Shown: in pieces, positions 10,501 to 20,480 of the stretch
Layout: every line of letters starts with the position of its first letter
Position numbering within the stretch: the stretch's first letter is position 1
Assembly (NCBI GenBank): GCA_035610835.1
Contig: CM069443.1
Location: 87,232,690-87,296,689 of the forward strand
Reading direction: 5' to 3'
Source of the DNA: Ophiura sarsii
Lineage: Eukaryota > Echinodermata > Ophiuroidea > Amphilepidida > Ophiuridae
DNA: 64,000 bases
The notes under the pieces: generated by a model
What the model saw: the letters and a program-made list of their open reading frames with translations, nothing else
The model's database searches: none
What the model was told of the DNA's origin: nothing
Position numbers and translations under genes: made by a program

Positions 10501-12054
10501 CTTTTATAGAAAGCTTATTATTATTTTGTAAATCTTTTGCAAAAAAACCCAAAAAAACCCATTTCGCATTTGACTTTTCACTTGCAGGGTTGTAGCTAGC
10601 CACATTTTAGTGCCGGCTAAAATCTCACATATTATTGGCACGCTCTGGCATTCTCAGCCATTTTGTGGTATTTGATGTACATTTCCTCAATTTTGGAGTC
10701 TTTAGTGCTGGTTAATTTGACCAGTGTAGCAGCTACATCCCTGCTTTTCAGGCTTGTTACTGGAAATACAAACTTTTTTGTGCCTAATGTGATAGCTATC
10801 TCATATAACAATTTATAACCCATTCTGTACATAGAATCTTGTAATTTCTCATATCCTCAGTTCTTTGCTGTTCCTCGGAAACAAGAATGCCAGTTGCCAG
10901 CTATTCTGAAAATGTAAAACATGGAATTGTGTATGACCTATGATAACTATTAGGCCCTATTTCCATTGACTAGAGTCTAGAAACACCTACCTTTGACATA
11001 CACCCCTTTATCAGGATGCTCTTTCAGTTCCAGTTTGCTCTTGCTGTCCTTCCCCAGTAGATCCCTTACGTCTTCATTGTAGATCTCCAGGTATGAGGCT
11101 CGCACCAGGAACTTGACATTTTCTGTCACCTGGATGTTCTCAAATATATGCTCAAATGCCCTAGGTATGATACCCCTTTGTGTCGGTGGATCAGTGATAC
11201 CTTGCATACTGAAGGATTTACCACAGCCAGTCTGACCATAAGCAAAGATGGTGCCATTGTACCCTTCTAATACACCCTGCAGTCAGGAAAACAAGTTATC
11301 ATAGAAAAGAAAATTGGATACCTTTTAGAGTAAAAGCAACAGGCATCATCAAAAGTATGTTAACAGGTAATAGATGTGCTTTATAACTCTATTATAAGTA
11401 TTACTCCTATTTGAAAATATCATATTATTATGAAGTTGTTGAGAAATGTCCCCTCTTTAATTTGAGATATTGCATGTGAAGTCAAATTGAGTTATTTGCA
11501 GTTTTGAGGTCTTTAGGGGTCAAACTTTTGTTCTCAAAATTTTGGTTGATTGAACCCCTCGTTAGGGGTCATCTGGGGTCAAAACTTCAAGCTGGTCAGA
11601 TTTTATTTCAAATTAATGTCAAATGACTCATTTGGTTACGAGGATTACAAAAATATCATGGTTTGTTATGTCTATGACATGTAAATCTAAGAGTCAAAGG
11701 GTCACTTCCTGTCAAAGGTAAAACTTTAATGTCTAATTGACATAAATGATGCATAAAATTGTACCTCTCAATATGGCCATTTCAATGTTTACTTATCCTT
11801 TCTATTGACATTCAATAATGAGTACTTACATCTACCAGTGGGTAGGCTATATCAGCATATATTGCTTCTGTTGTGGAGTCCACAAAATACGCCCCATCAA
11901 ACGTAAAAGATTTTGGAGGATCACTTGATGCAGGCTTTTTGATCTCACACACTCCAGTTCCATCCACCATCTTCACCACAGTCTTGCATTTGAGATCCTT
12001 CTCGCGCGAATTGAGCGGGCGACATCTCACGATTACCTTCACTGCTTCCGCCAT
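1454..12054 (-). CDS. KIF17: KIF17-type kinesin-2 motor, 5' part of gene (seven coding exons, 3' part outside window)
   Basis: Homodimeric kinesin-2 motor that moves cargo to microtubule plus ends in cilia and dendrites (family knowledge). Seven exons join in phase to give 495 codons plus one base: 12054-11830, 11276-10991, 10094-9861, 8985-8836, 8151-7924, 2591-2374, 1598-1454, all with GT/AG borders. The motor domain spans about residues 1-336: Walker A GQTGCGKS at 89-96, switch I NAESSRSH at 202-209, switch II DLAGSE at 238-243. The neck follows, then an Ala/Pro-rich stretch and a charged coiled-coil start. [13 protein letters not shown] and NEDPKDALL fit KIF17/OSM-3 better than KIF3A/B. 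The start at 12054 matches the family N-terminus; four more in-frame codons lie upstream from 12066. The tail and stop lie beyond base 1. The 5.3-kb intron 5 is mostly transposon-derived and could hide a small exon, although phase is already continuous. Confidence 0.93.
1922..1985. repeat. Near-perfect 30-bp hairpin
   Basis: Arms 1922-1951 and 1955-1985 pair with one mismatch and one bulge around a three-base loop, in the KIF17 intron between exons 6 and 7. Probably a tiny foldback relic. Confidence 0.6.
2319..2346. repeat. Poly-C run
   Basis: About 28 consecutive C bases, poly-G in the KIF17 transcript, 27 bases inside the intron after exon 6. The exact length is prone to sequencing error. 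Confidence 0.8.
2374..2591 (-). CDS. KIF17: KIF17 coding exon 6 (Ala/Pro-rich linker)
   Basis: 218 bp, phase 1 to 0. The acceptor is TGTGTAG at 2592 and the donor GTAAGA at 2373. It encodes an Ala/Pro/Ser-rich low-complexity segment with [10 protein letters not shown], ending in DEAQRLKD. The frame fits both neighbours exactly, but the sequence itself is poorly conserved, so confidence rests on splice signals, phase and position. A C run of about 28 bases lies just inside the downstream intron. Confidence 0.75.
2709..2916. mobile_element. Short TIR element (MITE), copy 2
   Basis: Same family as 183-389: ends ATCAGTTCCAAATTGGCGA and TCGCCAATTGGAACTGAT, with closely similar interior. It lies in KIF17 intron 5 just upstream (gene sense) of exon 6. 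Confidence 0.65.
3600..4260 (+). pseudogene. Decayed Penelope-like retroelement, RT C-terminal part
   Basis: Translation near 4007-4150 reads [20 protein letters not shown] then [18 protein letters not shown], resembling the conserved region at the end of Penelope-type reverse transcriptases. An upstream frame (3628-3945) contains [17 protein letters not shown], resembling the THTxxYLxWxSxHP motif of the same proteins. The parts sit in different frames with stops, so the copy is dead. A hammerhead-like motif follows at 4206. Confidence 0.5.
4206..4233 (+). ncRNA. Hammerhead-ribozyme-like core
   Basis: CTGATGA at 4206-4212, a six-base-pair stem AGGTGT/ACACCT with loop AGCA, then GAAA at 4230-4233. 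These are the hammerhead core sequences in the right order, with one extra A before the stem. Stems I and III and the cleavage site were not identified, so activity is unproven. Confidence 0.4.
4492..5544. mobile_element. Outer TIR element interrupted by a Tc1/mariner relic
   Basis: AAAAAGTTGTTTGTTTGTCC near 4502 is mirrored by GGACAAACAAACAATTTTTG near 5513. The inner flanks contain CCGACTGACC-like and CCTACCGACCC-like sequences, suggesting the ACCGACC foldback family. The element at 4631-5261 sits inside. Confidence 0.45.
4631..5261 (-). mobile_element. Tc1/mariner element, deleted, with transposase C-terminal remnant
   Basis: A 631-bp element with about 28-bp inverted ends TACGGTGTGCCATATATTCG... 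and flanking TA on both sides (4629-4630, 5262-5263). The minus frame 5047-4778 encodes [20 protein letters not shown], the region holding the last catalytic Glu of Tc1-type DDE transposases. The N-terminal DNA-binding part and the two catalytic Asp regions are gone, so it cannot be autonomous. Confidence 0.8.
5584..6002. mobile_element. TIR element (MITE)
   Basis: Inverted ends: AGGCAAA and GTTTGTTTCAAAGCTTGCG at left, CGCAAGCTTTGAGACAAAC and GTTTGGCCT at right. The interior is A/T-rich and non-coding. Confidence 0.6.
6003..7230. other. KIF17 intron 5, unassigned sequence
   Basis: AT-rich intron sequence. I see no exon, RNA gene or clear repeat structure here. Confidence 0.5.
7231..7865. 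mobile_element. Long foldback element, ACCGACC family, near-complete copy
   Basis: Outer ends AGGCCAAAAAAA and TTTTTTGGCCT, then TTGTGTTGCCCTCA mirrored by TGAGGGCAACGCAA. A second inner pair of arms centres on about 7500 (GGAAAGGAAATGGATCAG and CTGATCCATTTCCTTTCC), so most of the 635 bp can fold on itself. It retains the uninterrupted site ATAAGTAAGTC at about 7631, which is filled by an insertion in the copy at 23273/27705. Confidence 0.75.
7924..8151 (-). CDS. KIF17: KIF17 coding exon 5 (end of motor, neck)
   Basis: 228 bp, phase 1 to 1, acceptor CGCTTCAAG and donor GTAAGA. It encodes [20 protein letters not shown] and [14 protein letters not shown], the end of the motor, then [20 protein letters not shown] of the neck. 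A foldback transposon ends about 58 bases downstream of its donor. Confidence 0.94.
8781..8836 (-). repeat. 28-bp tandem duplication of the KIF17 exon 4 splice donor
   Basis: Two identical 28-bp units, 8781-8808 and 8809-8836, each containing on the minus strand a GGTAAGTGCTGG donor. The real exon ends at 8836; a second equally strong donor lies 28 bases further into the intron. Confidence 0.95.
8836..8985 (-). CDS. KIF17: KIF17 coding exon 4 (microtubule-binding region)
   Basis: 150 bp, phase 1 to 1, acceptor TTTAACAG and donor GTAAGT at 8835. It encodes [18 protein letters not shown] and [17 protein letters not shown], the conserved alpha4-L12-alpha5 region that contacts tubulin. The donor lies in a 28-bp tandem duplication; using the second donor would add 28 bases and give a stop after five more residues. 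Confidence 0.94.
9040..9247. mobile_element. Short TIR element with AATTTAATTTCG-like interior
   Basis: Ends ACTGTAAAACAACTAAATTTC and GAAATTAAGCTGTTTTACAGT are inverted. The interior repeats GCAATTTAATTT. It lies in KIF17 intron 3. Confidence 0.55.
9861..10094 (-). CDS. KIF17: KIF17 coding exon 3 (switch I and II)
   Basis: 234 bp, acceptor CTTACAG and donor GTGGGT, phase 1 to 1. It carries switch I NAESSRSH and switch II DLAGSE, the nucleotide-sensing loops of kinesins. The [13 protein letters not shown] stretch is typical of KIF17. Confidence 0.94.
10632..10842 (-). other. Unassigned open frame in KIF17 intron 2
   Basis: About 70 codons including [20 protein letters not shown] and [20 protein letters not shown] before a stop. 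The composition is protein-like rather than low-complexity, but I recognise no family. It could be a transposon protein fragment or chance. Confidence 0.15.
10991..11276 (-). CDS. KIF17: KIF17 coding exon 2 (Walker A)
   Basis: 286 bp, phase 0 to 1, acceptor CTGCAG and donor GTAGGT. It encodes the ATP-binding loop GQTGCGKS (residues 89-96), then [16 protein letters not shown] and [15 protein letters not shown], both strongly conserved in kinesin-2 motors. Confidence 0.94.
11830..12054 (-). CDS. KIF17: KIF17 coding exon 1
   Basis: 75 codons (225 bp), ending phase 0 at donor GTAAGT. It encodes the N-terminal motor strand ([15 protein letters not shown]) and [13 protein letters not shown] candidate acceptor TTCTCTTGCAG ends at 12061, only six bases before the ATG, so the 5' UTR is probably split by an intron with a non-coding first exon further upstream (inference). 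Confidence 0.93.
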
Positions 12055-12253
12055 GGTTTTCTGCAAGAGAATTTATGAAATAGTATAAGGTCCTAGCCAT
12101 GCATCAAGTCTTCAAGGGAATAAAGTTCATAGTTATGGCCTGGTTATGGGTACTTAATTCTACCGTGTAAATGCGTGCATACAATTTAGAACATGAGAAA
12201 GGCAATTACAACATCATAGGAGAATTCTCAGAATAGAGGGTGTGACAAAAATT

Positions 12254-13250
12254 AGAGGGTCGTTCAGTAAGTTCTACCTCATCACTCATAACATCACTAA
12301 TAAGAATATGTTAGCCTCATGACATTTGTCATGATAATATAGCTACACATTTATAGTAAATATGATAATTGATATCTGTTTCACTTTAATAGTTATGATG
12401 CCATCAAAGCCGGAGAGAGATTCTGGACAACGGAAACAGAAAATAAATACATGTTTATTGTTTTTTCTACACATTGTATGGTTAGATAAAAGAGCACAAT
12501 TTAAATACTGAAAATGGAAAACAATTGATGATATCCAAATATAATACAGTATTATCATGTATAAATTAGACTGTAAGCAATATTAACTCTTTTAGGCTTG
12601 CAGATAGTAAAATTAATATCCACTTGGATGTATTGATATGCCTTTAGCAATGCTAAAGGCATATCAATACATGAGCAATATACTGATTAGCAGTATTCCA
12701 GTATGTACTGGAATACTTAGAGAATAATTACTGCGTAACAAACAGTTGTTAAGCAGTCATTATTCTCATTCACTACTGAAAAAGATGCATATTTATCCAA
12801 ATCGTTGATTTGTACCGATATAATCTCGCTAATAATTAATTAGTTGTTTTGTTTATTTTGTCCACCCCTGCCCTTCTTAGTTATTGAAACAGTCCGAGTC
12901 GGGTCATCCCCTCATTCAACCAATCAGAAATAAGCTTTAATCGTGTTTCCTCATAATCCAATGAATATTCAGTTTAGGGGCGTGAGGCGTTTATTTGATT
13001 GGTCGGTCAGTGAGCAAAACAATGGAACACTTTGGCGCAGTACTTTCGGGCAATTATTAGTAACCTGCGCTCGGCGTGCGCGTTCTCATCTAACGATTCA
13101 TTTTATTGGAGCGCACTTGATACGCAACTATCGCGATTATTCATGAAGTAATGAATGCTAATCAGTCACCTTCGTTGTTACAAGTCAAGCCACAGTGATA
13201 ATGCCTCGTATGTCAATCATGTATCGTAGCCAATGGTAGAAAATAATCTC
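12254..13250. mobile_element. Copy of the element at 57067-58111, right end missing
   Basis: Starts GAGGGTCGTTCAGTAAGTTC and follows the 57067 element through CGGAGAGAGATTCTGGACAACGG-type sequence. Similarity resumes near 13170 after a 400-bp stretch that differs. The matching right end is absent. It lies just upstream of KIF17. Confidence 0.6.
12628..12767. repeat. Three consecutive hairpins
   Basis: Hairpin 1: 22-bp perfect arms 12628-12649/12651-12672. Hairpin 2: 12-bp perfect arms 12692-12703/12706-12717. Hairpin 3: arms 12720-12741/12746-12767, 20 of 22 paired. Confidence 0.85.
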
Positions 13251-13295
13251 TCTCTCTCTAGCATTATTACTGATAGATCGATCGATCGATCGACT
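13243..13295. repeat. CT and GATC microsatellites
   Basis: Short runs of CT (about 13247-13259) and of GATC (about 13276-13293). From 13300 to 14400 I see no gene or clear element. Confidence 0.7.
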
Positions 13296-14520
13296 AGTAT
13301 TTTACAAACGCTGGGTTAAATTATGTGGAAAATGGAACTACATGTACCACATGGCACATTGACTAGAGACTAACAAATATGAGTATTTCTACCATGCACT
13401 AGGCAGCACGTTACACATAGACAACTTCAAAATAAATGAAACGGTCAATTTATGGTTGATTTTTTTCCATAAATATATTCAGTTAAATAAATTAAATTTA
13501 AATTCATGATAAAATGGTTTATTTGTTAAGGGCTTGTGTCATTATTTTGTTCTTTACACATGAACCCTGCTATGAAATAACCAAGTGACACCATGCGTAC
13601 GCTTGAATTTAGTTATATACTTGTCATTCACACAAGTGTTATTGTGCGTGTTGTGTTTTTGTTTGATTCAGGGCTCAAAACATAACATTCCAGAATTGAC
13701 TTTGCGGAGATAATGAAAATTTGAAAATAATGAATAATGAAACAGTCACTGACTCTGTCATGAAAAATATGTAATAGGAAACTGGGAATTAACTTTTATT
13801 AGCCTTACGCAGTTGCACCGAAATGATCATACAGCCTAAAGTTATCAAATTTGTCTCTGTTTCGCATACAGGATTCACACCACTAAATAAATAATGGAAG
13901 AGTCCACGAAAGGCCTGTTGAATTGGTTGGGATGACCCTCCTCTAAGTGAAATATATAAAAATGCTTCAAAAATAGTGTTGTTGGCCAAACTTTTGATCG
14001 GATGATTATTAAATGAAGATTATCAAACAATATCAGTGCAAATTTTCTTCTTTGACCAATTTTTTATGATTTTTTAGTCATTTTAGAGACTTCAGATAAT
14101 TGATTAGAATTGCTTAGACCTAAGCTAGGCCTGGGCAATCTACAATCATGTGTATCTTTGACGGCGCATATCTCGAAAATTTTGCCTTGAACTTATATAT
14201 TTTTGTTGTTTACAGGAAAGCCAAGACCATGATCTTCACACAGAATGCAAAGTTGAAGCAACCAGTTGCTTTATAAGCGAGAAAATGGCGAATAATCATG
14301 GTCTATTTTACACAGTAAGCAATGGGGAATTTATTAGTGGTGTGTACTCTACATAAACTATTTCCGGCCCCCTCAATATAGGCAATTCGTTGAAGCTAAA
14401 AATAAAATGCTGTTACCATGGCGATATTGTGGGCGGGCTTAACATGGGCGCAGTAAATTCCTAGCACAGCATGTGCGATGGGTGCGGTGGATTTCTACTA
14501 CAGCACCAGCATGTGCAATA

Positions 14521-15449
14521 GGGAGCTTTCGATTTCTACGACGGACACTTCTACGACAAAATGACACCTCGAGTCATGTGCGCATGCGTCAACTTAGCAA
14601 TCCGGCGGTCGTCCAATTTCTGGGACCTGTGATCTTAACCCTTTGAACCCGGAGTTATTATAAGGGTTCGGTACACCCACCCTGACTTCTCCGGGGGTAA
14701 AATGCTAAATATAGTACACCTATATCATCCGTAATATATGTTACCGATGATAGAGGGCAGTATGCCATTGTACTACACGTATAACGTAACCTATTTATAA
14801 CATAAAAACGTCCATTTTTATCGCCAAAATTGCCAATCATGACCGTAAAACAATGCATCCCTGTCTACCTGAGAATCATCTGCGCCATACTGTGTTGCAT
14901 ATTCATCCAATTTTGCGCTATTTTTGACTGTTTTCTTCAGCTAAATGACATCAAATCACAACGAAAACCTTGCGAAACAATGTATTTCACATCGGGTGAA
15001 CATCACATGACTTTCAAGTCACATGACCACTCAGTCATATGATCAATGTGTCATCTGTTCGCTCAGGTCGATTTTTCGACCTATCGGGTTATACGACGTT
15101 CTCCGATATCGACCTATCGGGTTCAAAGGGTTAAGCTTTCGATTTGCGCGACGGACGTTTGTACGACGGTAAAACTCAAAACGTTACTGTCGTCCCATGA
15201 CGGTTGTTAGTCCCTTTACGCGTTGTAGCATTTAGAGGACCAACGGATGACAAAATTGATGCATTCGCACATGACTCAAAGTGTCATTCAACCGTCCTAT
15301 ATTCATCCGTCGTGCAAATCGAAAGCTCCCTAATAATCAGCCGAAGACAGGTTCTAGAAATTGGACGACCGGCGGATTGCTAAGTCAACGCATGCGCACA
15401 TGACTCGAGGTGTCATCTTAAGCGTCCGTCATCCAAATCGAAAGCTCCC
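14521..15449. mobile_element. TIR element with GGGAGCTTTCGATTT ends, host of nested insertions
   Basis: Arms of about 100 bp: GGGAGCTTTCGATTTCTACG at 14521 and its inverse ending CGAAAGCTCCC at 15449, both containing CAATCCGGCGGTCGTCC or its complement. TA flanks both sides. A second, shorter copy with the same kind of ends occupies about 15135-15328. Confidence 0.75.
14639..15130. mobile_element. piggyBac-like non-autonomous element
   Basis: 492 bp with inverted ends CCCTTTGAACCC and GGGTTCAAAGGG, flanked on both sides by TTAA (14635-14638, 15131-15134), the target signature of piggyBac elements. No transposase. Inserted inside the element at 14521-15449. Confidence 0.75.
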
Positions 15450-15815
15450 TATTGGCTAATTGGAGGGTGCATCAAACCTACGTAAATCAAAATCACGCGA
15501 CCATGAATATATGCACATGAAGTTGTTGAATGGAATCGCAGCATGCGAAGAGGCTGCAAAAAAAGTGACGCACTACTCTAGCACGGGAGCAGTCGGTGAG
15601 TAGTAAGTGCAAAATCTTTTGGAATTGTGTAGTTGTCATTCATGGTGCCATTGACTGTCCGTTAGTTGGATTCGATCTTAAACAATTTAGCACCGTGAGC
15701 AGGCTACGGAATGTAGTGCATTATGTGTTCAGTATTCAGATGAATATGAGTGAGTGAGCCGTGTTGCTCAGAATCAGATCGAGAAATTACTGAACTGATT
15801 TATTATAAAAAGCCT

Positions 15816-16061
15816 ACTAAAATACTATTTTATTTATTTCGCGAGGGATTTAATTTCGTGAATTTCGCAAGGGATGTGGATTCGCGAAATTAAATACCCG
15901 CAAAACTGACACTTTGGCAGTGACAGTAAAATGTCCAGATTCGTGAAATTAAATGCCCGCTAGAATAGCAGTAAGTTAAAAATTTGTGAAATAAAGTATC
16001 CACGAAATTAAAGTGGCCTAGTCCTTTCAATTCATGACCCATCATCTTATGATGGGTCATT
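15816..16061. repeat. AAATTAA-rich repeat and a 12-bp hairpin
   Basis: Several TTCGTGAAATTAAA-like copies in both orientations at 15816-16020. They are followed by a perfect hairpin ATGACCCATCAT/ATGATGGGTCAT (16034-16045, 16049-16060). No coding content from 15450 to 16780. Confidence 0.4.
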
Positions 16062-16789
16062 GGGAATCCTACAGGGTAAAAGGGAACACTATCAAAAGGA
16101 TGTTAGCACTCCACTTTGTCCAAATTCTGTCTTTCATGGACACAATTTATAAGTTACTATTTCGTTCTCAGCTAGTTCTAGAACATTGTGTGCAATTATT
16201 TCAGCGAAATTAAAACAATTAGCCTTAGAGTTAGACAGAACGACAGAATTTCCAATCGCTCACACGGTCATGATCTTTACTACATGACTTACAAAATGAC
16301 AGACGAAGGTGATTTGTTGCCGTTTAGCTCGCTAGTCGTATGAGGGTCTTAAGAGCTGATGCAGGGGGTCGTAAGACATACCAGAAGAGGGTGAAAAAGG
16401 GGGTCTTCAGGGCGGCACTTACCTATCTATACCACTTTCCAATGTCAGTGCTCCCCCCAGGATATAGGATACTCAAAGGCATATGCCTATAACTATATTC
16501 CCATCAAACCTAAGTGCAAGTGTAAGGGTAACGTCGCTACTAGAGATGTACAAGAGACTGTGTCACATGATCAAGAAATCACACACAAGTTGTCCGTAAA
16601 ATGTATAATTCCGATTGTTGACCAACATAAAGAAATCCCATGACATCGGATTACTGAATTCATCAAACCATATTTTATGGACATAGGGTGGAAGAAGACT
16701 GTCTGAAAATCCTTCGGTTTTAATTTCAGTTGTCAAAAAATCCATATTCATATCGAATTTTAGGCCGATTTCAGCATCATTTATGTCGA

Positions 16790-17186
16790 CCGATACAATA
16801 CAATACAATACAATACAGAAAGCATTAATTGCGCCATTTCCAAAAGGCTCAGAGCGCTTACAAGATAAAACCTTAAAATTACAACTTAAACTACAAAATG
16901 TGAGTGTAACATGAGCATAGTACGTACAATATATTATAGCAATTACAAAATAGATTAGAAACAAAATATAAACAGAAAAACTGTTTAAGGGAACAAATGA
17001 GTTTTAAGAGCTTTTTTGAACACACTTGTAGATGATGATTGTCTAATACAGATAGGTAGCTTATTCCACTCTTTTGACGCACAAACTGTGAAAGTTCTAT
17101 CACCAGCTAGAACTCTAGTGATAGGGTATTGAAGACGTAGATAGTCATTAGAAGATCGGAGTGACTCGAAAAGTTCAGACGCCATC
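16790..17186 (-). mobile_element. LINE 3' fragment
   Basis: Minus frame 17185-16985 encodes LQYPITRVLAGDRTFTVCAS then KEWNKLPICIRQSSSTSVFK, the typical C-terminus of many non-LTR retrotransposon reverse transcriptases. About 190 bases of non-coding tail follow, ending in a short ATTGT repeat at 16796-16816 (minus sense). It is strongly 5' truncated. Confidence 0.75.
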
Positions 17187-17353
17187 TTGGATTTTGACGA
17201 TTTCTAGTTAAAATTGGTTTAGAATCCCTTTAGAATACAAAATAATTGGATTGTTAGTTGATGACTTGCTTTGAAAATATCAAAAAAACTATTTTATTCA
17301 GATTTTTTTTCATATCTTAACAAAATGTCGGTCAATTTTCTTCTGTCGATCAC

Positions 17354-18093
17354 AAAGCTGCGAACATACTCCACCTACGCTCCAATGCTGTGCGGTAGCG
17401 TTGCCACCGCTACGCTCGTCGCAAATGTACCAACGCTCTACCACACAGCACTGGCCCAACGCTACAGAGCGCTGTAAAGCTACGAACATACTCCACCTAC
17501 GCTCCAACCCAACGCTTGCGCTCTCACACATGCGCAACACAGCTTACGAAAAGATTGAAGCAACGCTTGATCAGAAATGCATTTTCCGATAATTCGATTA
17601 ATCAACGTTTTTTGACAGAGTGGTGAACGCTACATCTAACGCTCATGTTCAAATCAGGTCAACTTGATAGCGTTGGCGCTGACCTCCTTGTTATCTTTAA
17701 ATAACGCAACGCAAAGCGTAAAAAGTATGATAACAGTGGTGTGGTAGAGCGTAAGCCGTTGGTACATTTGTGACAAGCATATCGGTGGTAACGCTACCAC
17801 CTCACAGCGTTGGAGCGTAGGTGGAGTATGTTTGCAGCTTTATCAATTTCATACTTTTTCACTTTGCATTGTGTTTTTTAACGATAACGAGGTCAGCGCC
17901 AACGCTATCAAGTTGACCTGATTTGAACATGAGCGTTGGATGTAGCGTTCACTGCTCTCTCAAAAAGCGTTGATTAATCGAATTATCGGAAAACGCTTTT
18001 CTGATCAAGCGTTGCTTAGCCTTTTTGTGAGCTGTGTTGCGCAGGTGTGAGAGCGCAAGTGTTGGAGCCTAGGTGGAGTATGTTCGCAGCTTT
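17354..18093. mobile_element. Two interleaved foldback elements
   Basis: Four terminal copies of AAAGCTGCGAACATACTCCA-type sequence: forward at 17354 and 17473, inverted ending at 17841 and 18093. The segment at 17473-17720 is complementary to 17846-18093. The open frames inside are by-products of GC-rich repeats. Confidence 0.75.
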
Positions 18094-18099
18094 GGGGGT

Positions 18100-18825
18100 C
18101 TTAACTCGCTGAACACGATCAACCATGTTAGAAGATGCTCAGGCACTCCGTAACCAGCGCAAACTATTTTTTTCAAACAGTCATCGGGTGATTGCAAGAA
18201 AAGCGTGATATTGCATCATAAAAAGATTGTGATGTTTTTATGAAATCAAATCGTCTGATTTTGACATGTATTGAACCTTATTAAACTTAAAGGTAGATGA
18301 CCCGATCACATTTTCGTAACACAGAATTATTTCAAACATACAGAGATTTTCATATCATATGAAAGCTGGTATTTTTCTCATCATCATACTGAAATTTGAC
18401 GGCCTAAATCGGTATAATTACGGAGAAATCGATGAAATAACGTCGAATTACCGCGAATGGTGGTAACCACCGATATAGGTGAGTACGGAGTGCCGTCACA
18501 TGCCGTTGACCACAAACTACGTGAATTCAAACAAATTCAGATTGCACCATCACCAAAACGGCCAAAATGTAACCCTTTTTGTACTCCCGTGAAATGTTAC
18601 CATCGAACAGAATATTTGACAAAGTGATTCCTCTACATACTCATGTTATCATATTTACACATAATGCAAGTTTTCACATGTTTTTTACAGGTCAAAGTCT
18701 GAAAATCGAGTGAAACATTTTACGAATTTAGGAAATATTGCTCATGTAAACAACGGTCGCTTACACAGCTACACATGGTCACTAGGAACGTTCTTCTGTA
18801 TGGTCGAGTAGAGCGTAGTATTGTA
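18100..18825. other. Intergenic, unassigned
   Basis: No coding potential or clear repeat seen. Confidence 0.4.
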
Positions 18826-20480
18826 TATTTGCTACAGCTTAAAAGCTGCTGTACGGTAATATTGAAGACTTGGGGATGTAGCCTAGGGTCGATGCGGAGA
18901 GTTCATATCAAATAGAGTTCTTCCGTTTGCACGAGCGCATTAATTCCCTGTCTAGTATTTATGTAAATGTAAACTGCATACCCAGGACCCTAATTGTACA
19001 TAATTTGTCGTATTGGGTGGTTTTAAATGTCAAATATGTTAGAACATTGTATAGTTTGGTATTATAGACCTTTTAAAATTGAGATCAGAAATCTTCGGAA
19101 AACAGGTCATGTGCGTTCTTCGGAATCTCACTAAAAGCAGCCTGGTGCCAACAATTTGGAACCAGGCTGTTGTTAACTGTTTTGATCGCATTCATAGTAT
19201 TGGTTGTCCGCCTAGTGATTTACTATGTTTACACACACGCGTACACCCATGAGTAGTAAAACGTGGAACGAGACTAATTGAAACTATTCGGAACCAATCG
19301 TAAATTACCGCGAATTGACTTCCATCTTCTGCTGAGAGTTCTTCATTTCGCTGTGATTAGGGCCGATTTTATATCATTAATATTTCATTTTGAGTAGCAT
19401 TTATGGAGCTGAAAATGTATTTAGGATGCAATAACAGTACATAGCACGTGTATAACCCAGGTAAGTGTTAGCTACAAAAACAAGCATTGACTTCCTACGT
19501 CGTATTTGTTTCATAACAAAAAATAAATTTACTGGTAGTTAAATTTTTAAGTTATCCTTACTTATAGAACTATACTTACGGATTATTTTGATACCATCGA
19601 TGTAATTCTACGCTCACAAATTCTGGAGATTTTAGAGGTTTTTTAACGACTAAATGATTACCGTTCTTCAATGCCGTCGAGTTTGCTTGGTCCCTGCATC
19701 AATGGGCTCCACACAACTCATCCAAAAGGGATTCTGGGTACCGGGAATCAGCCTAAGAAATAGGGGTCAATTCAGGGTCGATTAGACTAAATCTCCGTCG
19801 CCCTCTACGTCGCTATCTTGCAGGCTATATTTGTACAGCTTTTGTACGGTAATATTGAAGACTTGGGGATGTACCTAGGGTCGATACGGAGAGTTCATAT
19901 CAAATAGCGTTCTTCCGTTTGCACAGCGCATTAATTCCCTTTCTAGTATTTACGTAATGAAAACTGCATACCCAGGACCCTAATTGTACATAATTTGTCG
20001 TATCGGATGGTTTTAAATGTCAAATATGTTAGAACATTGTATAGTTTGGTAATAGACCATTTAAAATTGAGATCAGAAATCTTCGGAAAACAGGTCACGT
20101 GCATTCTTCGGAATCTCACTAAAAGCAGCCTGGTGGCAACAATTTGGAACCAGGCTGTTGTTAACAGTTGATCGCATTCGTAAATCGTAGTATTGGTTGT
20201 CCGCCTAGTGATTTACTATGTTTGCACACACGCGTACACCCATGAGGAGTAAAACGTGGAACGAGACTAATTGAAAATATTTGGAACCAATCGTAAACTA
20301 CCGCGAATTGACTTCCATCTTTGCTGACGACTTCTTCATTTCGCTGTGATTAGGGCCGATTTTATATCATTAATATTTCATTTTGAGTAGCATTTATTAT
20401 TATTTATGGAGCTGAAAATGTATCTATCTAGGATGCAATAACAGTTACTGTACATAGCACATGTATAACCCAGGTAAGTG
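18826..20480. repeat. Direct duplication, about 640-bp copies spaced about 993 bp
   Basis: 18826-19467 recurs at about 19838-20480 with small indels. Shared landmarks include GTACGGTAATATTGAAGACT (18851 and 19844) and CAACAATTTGGAACCAGGCT-type sequence. No open frame is conserved between the copies. Confidence 0.85.

Noticed and set aside
1454..12054. KIF3A/KIF3B rather than KIF17
   Set aside because: The N-terminus, the NEDPKDALL neck and the GWKNRSVG segment match KIF17-type homodimeric motors better.
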